The notes under the pieces were generated by a model. It saw nothing but the letters and a program-made list of their open reading frames with translations. It ran no database searches and was not told where the DNA came from. A stretch of 64,000 nt of DNA from JACDAN01 sp963721345. GTDB lineage: Bacteria; Actinomycetota; Thermoleophilia; Gaiellales; Gaiellaceae. The position numbers were made by a program, and so were the translations under genes. Of this stretch, positions 58,795-64,000 are shown piece after piece. The stretch covers positions 372,001-436,000 of the forward strand of contig CAVRIT010000001.1 in assembly GCA_963721345.1 (NCBI GenBank), written 5' to 3'. How positions within the stretch are numbered: position 1 is the first letter of the stretch; every line of letters starts with the position of its first letter.

Positions 58795-58995
58795 TTGAGC
58801 GATTACCGATCGATCACGAAAGAAGAGCTCGACGAGCTCGCCGGCGAGGAGCTGCCGGAGCGGGCCGCGATGTCGCTGATCAACGCGAACATCGCCATCC
58901 CGGTCAACGCCGCCGTCGCGGCGAACGTGCTCTCGGATCACTCGGCGGCGATCGCCGACGCACAGCAGAGCGCCGACATCGGCCAGGGCAACTAA
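58795..58995 (+). CDS. leader-motif small protein 2 (66 aa)
   Basis: Starts at TTG 58795 behind GGGAGG. Residues 9-28 hold KEELDELAGEELPERAAMSL, followed by an Ala/Asn/Val-rich tail: NANIAIPVNAAVAANVLSD, ending GQGN. No signal peptide and no Cys. Alternating small and hydrophobic residues would form a beta-strand stack, a little like chaplin or curlin proteins. It lies between two close homologues (58338 and 59022). Acidic leader plus repeat-like tail suggests a ribosomally made precursor. Confidence 0.7.
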   Translation: MSDYRSITKEELDELAGEELPERAAMSLINANIAIPVNAAVAANVLSDHSAAIADAQQSADIGQGN

Positions 58996-59021
58996 CCCGA
59001 CTCGAGACGAAGGAGCAGAAC

Positions 59022-59237
59022 ATGTCTGAGAACACACCTCAGGAGTACAAGACGCTGTCCCGCGAGGAGCTCGAGGAGCTCGCCGGCGAGGAGCTGCCGG
59101 AGCGGGCCGCGATGTCGCTGATCAACGCGAACCTCGCAGCGCCGGTGAACGCCGCGGTCGCAGCGAACGTGCTGTCTGACAACTCGATCGCCTACGCGAA
59201 CGCCGAGCAGACGGTCGACATCGACCAGCACAACTAA
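59022..59237 (+). CDS. leader-motif small protein 3 (71 aa)
   Basis: ATG 59022 lies behind GAAGGAGCAGAAC. It has the leader SREELEELAGEELPERAAMS and the tail NANLAAPVNAAVAANVLSDN, ending QHN. It is nearly identical in the tail to the 58338 product. Three tandem homologues with conserved leader and similar but not identical tails is the usual appearance of a precursor-peptide set. An 11-bp hairpin and the PqqD-like/M50 gene follow. Confidence 0.7.
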   Translation: MSENTPQEYKTLSREELEELAGEELPERAAMSLINANLAAPVNAAVAANVLSDNSIAYANAEQTVDIDQHN

Positions 59238-59258
59238 GACGTAGCAGCGCTCGAGTTC

Positions 59259-59289
59259 GGTTCGGGGCGGCCACCGGTCGCCCCGAACC
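59259..59289 (+). terminator. 11-bp hairpin between the small-protein genes and the M50 gene
   Basis: GGTTCGGGGCG and its perfect complement enclose a 9-nt loop. It lies 21 nt after the last small-protein stop. No T run follows, so it may be a leaky terminator or an RNA-stabilising hairpin that keeps the small proteins far more abundant than the protease. Confidence 0.5.
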
Positions 59290-59316
59290 GCCTCTGGCGC
59301 CATAGGGGGAGACGAC

Positions 59317-61122
59317 ATCACCACCGAAGCGGAACACGACCAGCGGGAGCAAGCGCAGCAGCAGGACGCGCAGCAGGAGGCCGCGCAGCAGCCGGCGCCC
59401 AACGGCCGGCCGCCGCAGCTCGCAGAAGGCATCGAGCTGGTCGGCCGCTACGAAGATTCGGGCTTCAAGGAGGCCCCGTTCGTCATCCGCCGCAGCGACG
59501 GGCAGATGATCCAGGTCCCGGAGCTCCTCTACATCCTCGCGGAGGAGACCGACGGCAAGCGCAGCTACGACGAGATTGCCGACCGGGTCGGCGAGCGCGT
59601 CAGCAAGAACCTGAGCGGCGAGAACGTCCAGTACCTGGCCGAGGAGAAGCTCCAGTCGCTCGGCGTGATGGCGCAGGCGGACGGCTCGAGCCCGCAGCTC
59701 CAGAAGATCGATCCGCTCCTGGCCCTCAAGTTCCGCGTCTCAGTCGTGCCGGAGTGGCTCGTCAACGCCATCACGACGATTTTCCGTCCGCTCTTCTTCC
59801 CGCCTGTCGTTCTCGTGGTGGTCGGCGCACTGATCGCCCTCGACGTCTGGCTCTTCGGGATCCACGGCGTGGGGCAGAGCGCACGCGAGCTGATCTACCA
59901 GCCGGCCTACATGCTCCTCGTGCTCGGGCTCGTGATTGCCTCAGCGGCGTTCCACGAGTGCGGTCACGCAACGGCCTGCCGCTACGGCGGCGCGAAACCG
60001 GGAGTGATGGGAGCCGGGCTCTACCTCGTCTGGCCGGCGTTCTACACGGACGTCACCGATGCGTACCGCCTCGGCAAGGGCGGACGACTCCGCACCGACC
60101 TCGGGGGCATCTACTTCAACGCGATCTTTTGCCTGGCGACGGTCGCCGTCTACTTCGCGACGGGCTTCGAGGTGCTGCTCGTCCTCATCCTGATCCAGCA
60201 CCTCGAGATGCTCCACCAGCTGCTGCCGTTCCTGAGGATGGACGGCTACTACATCATCAGCGACCTGACGGGTGTGCCGGACATGTTCCAGCGCATCCGC
60301 CCCACGCTCGCCAGCCTGCTGCCATGGCGCAAGGCCGACGAGCGAGTCACGGAGCTCAAGCCCTGGGTGCGCGTCGCCACATCGGCATACGTACTGGCAC
60401 TCGTTCCCATCCTGCTTCTCGTCTTCGGCTTCATGCTCATCAGCGTTCCGCGAATCGTCGCGACGACCTGGGATTCGCTCTTCGTCCAGTTGGACAAGAT
60501 CGGGGACTCCATCAGCGCCGGCGACGTCGTAGGCGGTGTGGCCGGCAGCATCCAGGCTGTCTTTCTCGTCTTGCCCATGGCAGGACTGGCGCTGTCGTTC
60601 ACGCAGCTCGGCAAGCGCATCGTCTCCGGCGCCTGGGGCTGGTCCGAGGGCTCTGCCTCCCGTCGGGGCATCGTCGTTGTCACGACTGCCACGGCCGCCG
60701 CCGCGATGGCGTTCATCTGGTTCCCGAACGGCGAGTACAAGCCGATCCAGCCTGGTGAGCGCGGCACGGTGAGCGGCGGCGTCAGCGCGCTCGCGCCGGA
60801 GAATGTCAAGACCGGTAGGCCGTCGCTGACCGAGGAGCGGGAGGAGGAGCTCGGCGGAGCGCCGACCCAGCGGTCGCAGAACGACGAGGTCGACCGCTCC
60901 CGCAGTGGCGAAGCGCCGCCGACCGGAACGACGCCCGGCACGACCGGCGAGCAGACCTCCACCACGCCGACGACGACCGAGCCGACCCCGACCACGCAGA
61001 CCGCGACCACGCCGACGACCACCACGGAGACGGCCACGACGCCGACGACGACCACGTCGACCGAGACCACTGAGACGACGACGACGACGACCACGCCCAC
61101 GACGACCACGGAGTCGCCATGA
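59317..61122 (+). CDS. PqqD-like domain/M50-type membrane metalloprotease with Thr-rich tail
   Basis: About 601 aa. The N-terminal region after a Gln/Ala-rich stretch is PqqD-like (APFVIRRSDGQMIQVPELLY, then a helix pair YDEIADRVGERV and LQSLGVM). PqqD-like domains bind leader peptides. A membrane protease follows: HExxH in AFHECGHATACRYGG (His codon at 59953) and LLPFLRMDGYYIISDLTG (Asp), as in peptide zinc metalloproteases related to SpoIVFB. The C-terminus is a Thr/Pro-rich tail. There is no ATG, GTG or TTG ahead of the PqqD-like part; ATC 59317 stands 6 nt after AGGGGGA. ATG 59506 would remove the domain start. It overlaps the next gene by 4 nt. Confidence 0.75.
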   Translation: MTTEAEHDQREQAQQQDAQQEAAQQPAPNGRPPQLAEGIELVGRYEDSGFKEAPFVIRRSDGQMIQVPELLYILAEETDGKRSYDEIADRVGERVSKNLSGENVQYLAEEKLQSLGVMAQADGSSPQLQKIDPLLALKFRVSVVPEWLVNAITTIFRPLFFPPVVLVVVGALIALDVWLFGIHGVGQSARELIYQPAYMLLVLGLVIASAAFHECGHATACRYGGAKPGVMGAGLYLVWPAFYTDVTDAYRLGKGGRLRTDLGGIYFNAIFCLATVAVYFATGFEVLLVLILIQHLEMLHQLLPFLRMDGYYIISDLTGVPDMFQRIRPTLASLLPWRKADERVTELKPWVRVATSAYVLALVPILLLVFGFMLISVPRIVATTWDSLFVQLDKIGDSISAGDVVGGVAGSIQAVFLVLPMAGLALSFTQLGKRIVSGAWGWSEGSASRRGIVVVTTATAAAAMAFIWFPNGEYKPIQPGERGTVSGGVSALAPENVKTGRPSLTEEREEELGGAPTQRSQNDEVDRSRSGEAPPTGTTPGTTGEQTSTTPTTTEPTPTTQTATTPTTTTETATTPTTTTSTETTETTTTTTTPTTTTESP

Positions 61123-61889
61123 GACGCTTGCTGTTCCTCCTGAGCCTGCTCTTCGCGCTGGCGATGGCCGGGGTCTCCCCCGCTGCCGCCTGGGCCGAGG
61201 ACGACGATGACGACAACGGCGCGAAGGACAACGCGGCCGTCGCGATCAACACGGAAGACGGCGCATCCATCTTCGAGTTCGCCTTCTCGATCCGCCGCGT
61301 CGCCGGCGAGGTCGTCGACGAGACCAATACCGCTGTCGCGTACAACGAGTGCGAGCAGTGCCGCGCTGTCGCGGTCGCGATCCAGATCGTGCTCGTCGTC
61401 GGCCACCCGAGCGTGGTGACGCCCGGGAACGTCGCCGTCTCGCTGAACTACCAGTGCACGCTCTGCGAGTCGCTGGCGATGGCGTACCAGTTCGTGATCG
61501 GAGTTCCGGCGGACTTCCACTTCAGCGGCTCGGCTCGCAGGGAGATGGTCCACATCCGCAACGAGATCCGGCGACTCCGCAAGGAGGATCTCCCGCTCGA
61601 CGAGCTTCGCCGACGGATAGACGCGCTCGCCGACAGGCTGAGACAAGTAGTCCGAGCGGACATCCAGCGGCACGAGGAACGAAAGCGCCGCAGGGGCGAC
61701 GACGACGATGACGATGACGGCGGCGAGAGCCGTCCGGCGCCGCCGCCGCCGACGACGACGGAGACGACTCCCACGGAGACCGGCGAGCAACCGGAGCCGC
61801 CGCCAACCACCACCGAGGAGACGACGACGGAGACCGGCACGACGACGGAAACCGTGCCGACGACGACCGGGACGACGACCACGCCGTGA
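61119..61889 (+). CDS. secreted protein with three N-x-AVA-x-N repeats and CxxC pairs
   Basis: A 256-aa exported protein. Signal peptide RRLLFLLSLLFALAMAGVSP, then poly-Asp. Three repeats of about 33 residues follow: DNAAVAINTEDG (39), TNTAVAYNECEQC (70) and GNVAVSLNYQCTLC (103), each running into AFSIRR / AIQIVLVVG / AYQFVIG. Cys pairs at 78/81 and 113/116. Then a basic coiled coil, Asp8, and a Thr/Pro-rich tail like that of the M50 protein. The repeat head matches the NAAVAAN of the small proteins, hinting at co-assembly. The ATG overlaps the M50 stop. Confidence 0.7.
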   Translation: MRRLLFLLSLLFALAMAGVSPAAAWAEDDDDDNGAKDNAAVAINTEDGASIFEFAFSIRRVAGEVVDETNTAVAYNECEQCRAVAVAIQIVLVVGHPSVVTPGNVAVSLNYQCTLCESLAMAYQFVIGVPADFHFSGSARREMVHIRNEIRRLRKEDLPLDELRRRIDALADRLRQVVRADIQRHEERKRRRGDDDDDDDGGESRPAPPPPTTTETTPTETGEQPEPPPTTTEETTTETGTTTETVPTTTGTTTTP

Positions 61890-62734
61890 GGCGGCTGGCA
61901 GCCGCCGCCCTTGCCCTTGTCACCGTCGCCGGCTGCGGCGGCGGCGAGGCCGGCACCTCCGATCCCGGCCAGGCCCTGTCCCAGACGGCAGCGAAGCTCG
62001 GCGAGATCCGCAGCGGCACGCTTCGCTTCAAGCTCGCGGTCGAGCCCCGCGAGGAGGGCGGCGATTTCGGATTCGAGCTCTCGGGCCCGTTTCAGCTCGG
62101 CGAGCCCGGCGAGCTCCCCATCGCGAACGTCGATTACACGCAGACCGCGGGTGACGAGCGCGAGACAGTGACCCTCACCTCGACCGGCGAGCGCGCGTTC
62201 ATCACGGTCGACGGGACGGCCTACGAGCTGCCCGCCGAGCAGTCGGACGAGCTGCGCGCTGCCGGCGAGGCGCTCGGCGGTGACGGCGAGGGCTCCAGCG
62301 GGCTCGAGGAGCTCCAGATCGACGATTGGATCGTCGACGCCGAGAGCTCAGACGGCGGCGATGTCGGCGGCGCCGACACGGACAAGATCGAGGCCGAGCT
62401 CGACGTCGTCGCGGCGGTGAACGACCTGATCGAGCTCTCCGGGGGGATCGGCGGGCCTGACCTCGACCGCGTCGAGGGCGCCGAGGCGGAGCAGCTCCGC
62501 GACGCCGTGAAGGACGCGAAGCTCGAGGTCTGGACGGGCGACGACGACAGGCTGCTGCGTCGGTTGCGGGTTGAGGCCGACTTCGATCCCTCGCTGCCCG
62601 AGGGCCTGGAGGAGCTGGCGCGGGCCGCGGGCTCGAAGGTCGTCTTCGAGCTGGAGATCGACGGGCCGAACGAGCCCGTCGAGGTCGAGGCGCCGGACGA
62701 CGCACGACCGCCTTCCGAGTACCCCGGCGGCTGA
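61886..62734 (+). CDS. LppX/LprG-like lipoprotein
   Basis: A 282-aa lipoprotein with lipobox VAGC (RRLAAAALALVTVAGC). The mature part resembles the mycobacterial LppX/LprG fold, which carries lipid: RSGTLRFKLAVEP...FGFELSGPFQ, VTLTSTGERAFITVDGTAYELP and a late DPSLPEGLEELARAAGSK. GTG 61886 overlaps the preceding stop by 4 nt, so it is coupled to the repeat protein. In this locus it could shuttle a lipid or help anchor the secreted products. Confidence 0.7.
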   Translation: MRRLAAAALALVTVAGCGGGEAGTSDPGQALSQTAAKLGEIRSGTLRFKLAVEPREEGGDFGFELSGPFQLGEPGELPIANVDYTQTAGDERETVTLTSTGERAFITVDGTAYELPAEQSDELRAAGEALGGDGEGSSGLEELQIDDWIVDAESSDGGDVGGADTDKIEAELDVVAAVNDLIELSGGIGGPDLDRVEGAEAEQLRDAVKDAKLEVWTGDDDRLLRRLRVEADFDPSLPEGLEELARAAGSKVVFELEIDGPNEPVEVEAPDDARPPSEYPGG

Positions 62735-62767
62735 AACCATCCGCGAGGGCTACTCGTATGCCTTTGC

Positions 62768-63555
62768 GTGAGGGTCGTCGTGCTGTGCCTGTCGGCCGCC
62801 GTCGTGCTGGCTGTGCCAAGCGCGGTGCGGGCGGTTGGCGAGCCTCTGCTGATCGGAACCATCACGGCAGGCGGCCAGATCAAGCTCGAGGAGCCCGACG
62901 GCGATGCGGTCACCACCGTCGCTCCGGGCACGTACGACTTCGAGGTCCGCGATCAAGCCTCGATTCACAATTTCCACCTCACAGGCTCTGCGGTGAACCA
63001 GACCACGGGCGCCGGTCAGTTTCGTCGGAACGGTCACTGGGAGGACGTGGTGCTGGCGGCAGACGAGACCTACACGTACGTCTGTGATCCGCACGCCGAC
63101 TTCATCAACGGATCGTTCACGACAGGCGGCGCGTCGCCGCCGCCACCTCCCCCACCACCACCGCCACCTCCGCCGCCTCTCCCTCCCCCGCCACCACCGG
63201 GGCCGCCGCCCCCAGGTCCACCTCCCCCGGGACCGCCTCCGCCGAGCCCGCCGCCTCGGCGCCTCCTCCTCCCCCTGCACACCACCACCACCCGCTCGCG
63301 ATCGCCGCCGTTCGTATCTCGGTGGAGCGACGCGGTGCTCAGCGGCTGCTCGTCGCCCGCGCCCGGGTCAACCAGCCGACGATCGCCCGCCTCATGCTCG
63401 TCCGCGGCAAGCGCTCGCCCGGTCTCCGCACGGAAGCGGTGGACGTCTGGGATGAACATCATCCGAACCGCCGTCCCGCCGGGCTACGCGGACGCTGGAC
63501 CGCTGAGCTCCGGGTCGGCACGCAGCGCTTCAGGCGCCTCATCCGCTTCGGCTAG
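62768..63555 (+). CDS. secreted cupredoxin-like protein with poly-Pro linker (one frameshift)
   Basis: Signal peptide VVVLCLSAAVVLAVPSAVRA, then a cupredoxin-like domain: YDFEVRDQASIHNFHLTG and ETYTYVCDPHADFINGSF. His, Cys and His of a type 1 copper site are present; the usual Met of CDPHPxxM reads Ile here. A long poly-Pro linker follows. The remaining domain (RISVERRGAQRLLVARARVNQPT...RFRRLIRFG) lies in another frame ending at 63555, so one base is missing in the linker between 63240 and 63265. In the unshifted frame the stop is at 63562. About 262 aa if repaired. Confidence 0.6.
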
Positions 63556-63565
63556 CGTGTAGCGC

Positions 63566-64000
63566 GTGCGGTGGGCCGCGCTCGTCAGCCTCGCGGCCGG
63601 GGTCGTCATAGCGCTCTCGGTTGCGCAGTTCGCCCCTGGACAGGCGATCGAACGTGTGCGCGTCGAGCGCCCCTCGGCGGCCCTGCCCAGCAACCTGTTC
63701 CTCGTCGTCCGCTCCCCCGACGAGTACTCGCGCACCGCGCTCCGCCCGACCGCCGGGAACTGGGTCGGTCCCGCGTACTGGCGGCCGGAGGAGCCGGGTG
63801 CACGCAACGGATCGACGATCGACTGGGAAGTCGGCTACGACGAGCGCGAGCTGGCGACGGAGCGGATCGCGCTGGCGAACCTGACGCGCGACTGGGTGGA
63901 AGACCAGCGGGCACAGGTCTCCGTCGACCATGTCGTCGGCGGGCCGCGTCGTCGGCACGCTGCCCGGTTGGTTCGTGCTCCAGGTCGAACGGCGCTCCGC
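63566..64000 (+). CDS. exported or anchored hypothetical protein (cut by window end)
   Basis: GTG 63566 opens a protein with an N-terminal membrane segment (RWAALVSLAAGVVIALSVAQF). Its body reads ALPSNLFLVVRSPDEYSRTALRP, GNWVGPAYWRPEEPGARNG and ERIALANLTRDWVEDQRAQVSV. At 63941-63943 a GGG run probably contains one extra base, because removing it continues GGRVVGTLPGWFVLQVERR. The product continues outside the window. Resembles an extracellular lectin or sugar-binding domain only vaguely. No family was assigned. Confidence 0.5.
   Translation, partial: MRWAALVSLAAGVVIALSVAQFAPGQAIERVRVERPSAALPSNLFLVVRSPDEYSRTALRPTAGNWVGPAYWRPEEPGARNGSTIDWEVGYDERELATERIALANLTRDWVEDQRAQVSVDHVVGGPRRRHAARLVRAPGRTALR

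Noticed and set aside
1..64000. tRNA, rRNA, prophage or phage-defence islands
   Set aside because: No rRNA or tRNA sequence, integrase, capsid or defence-type gene was recognised in either strand.

Overview
The window is high-GC, densely packed DNA from a bacterial chromosome. PafBC-type WYL regulator, actinobacterial-style -10 boxes next to start codons, System I cytochrome c maturation, alpha/beta-hydrolase/cyclase proteins and Thr-rich secreted tails together suggest a deep-branching actinobacterium of the Thermoleophilia (Gaiella/Solirubrobacter-like) type. That placement is an inference from gene content; no rRNA or tRNA gene was seen. Most genes are core or metabolic and there is no prophage, insertion sequence with a transposase, or CRISPR array.

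Layout. 1-2.1 kb: two tandem alpha/beta-hydrolase/cyclase genes broken by frameshifts. 2.1-7.7 kb: aldehyde dehydrogenase, small membrane protein, two zinc-ribbon proteins, a fused PafBC regulator and a 50-aa peptide. 7.8-12.3 kb: a sugar-type ABC importer with two palindromes at its promoter, and a membrane-anchored ribbon-helix-helix protein. 12.3-18.8 kb: a 1077-aa secreted beta-propeller protein, a histidine kinase and QueG. 18.9-29.6 kb: oxidoreductases and a gamma-glutamyl-amine (Puu-like) catabolic cluster with permease. 29.6-34.9 kb: a tightly overlapping operon with metallophosphoesterase, cyclic 2,3-diphosphoglycerate synthetase, 2-phosphoglycerate kinase, GlpX, nitrilase and a DUF59 protein. 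34.9-43.5 kb: nuclease-like protein plus HPRT, a nucleotidyltransferase, an M23 peptidase, ccmE-ccmF-ccmI, an endonuclease-IV-like protein and a cupin. 43.5-50 kb: a cyclase/ATPase/TPR protein, phosphomannomutase, thioesterase and TadE/TadG-like proteins. 50.4-57.4 kb: relA/spoT, recJ and ruvBAC.

The most unusual part is 57.4-63.6 kb. An FHA protein is followed by four small proteins, three of which carry the segment GEELPERAAMSLI before an Ala/Asn/Val-rich tail. Next come a membrane M50-type metalloprotease with a PqqD-like N-terminal domain, a secreted protein with three repeats of a similar N-x-AVA-x-N motif, a lipoprotein and a cupredoxin-like protein. I read this as an undescribed system for recognising, cleaving and exporting small peptides. 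A further small gene at 7.6 kb carries the same leader motif.

Two sequence-level patterns deserve attention. First, a three-hairpin element (about 135 nt, GNRA loop, compensatory stem changes) occurs at 48.3, 50.3 and 55.2 kb. Second, most frameshifts here are one extra base in a run of G or C, and they hit even ruvA, so many 'broken' genes are probably consensus errors. Many genes also have a TAnnnT box 6-9 nt before the start codon, which implies leaderless transcripts.
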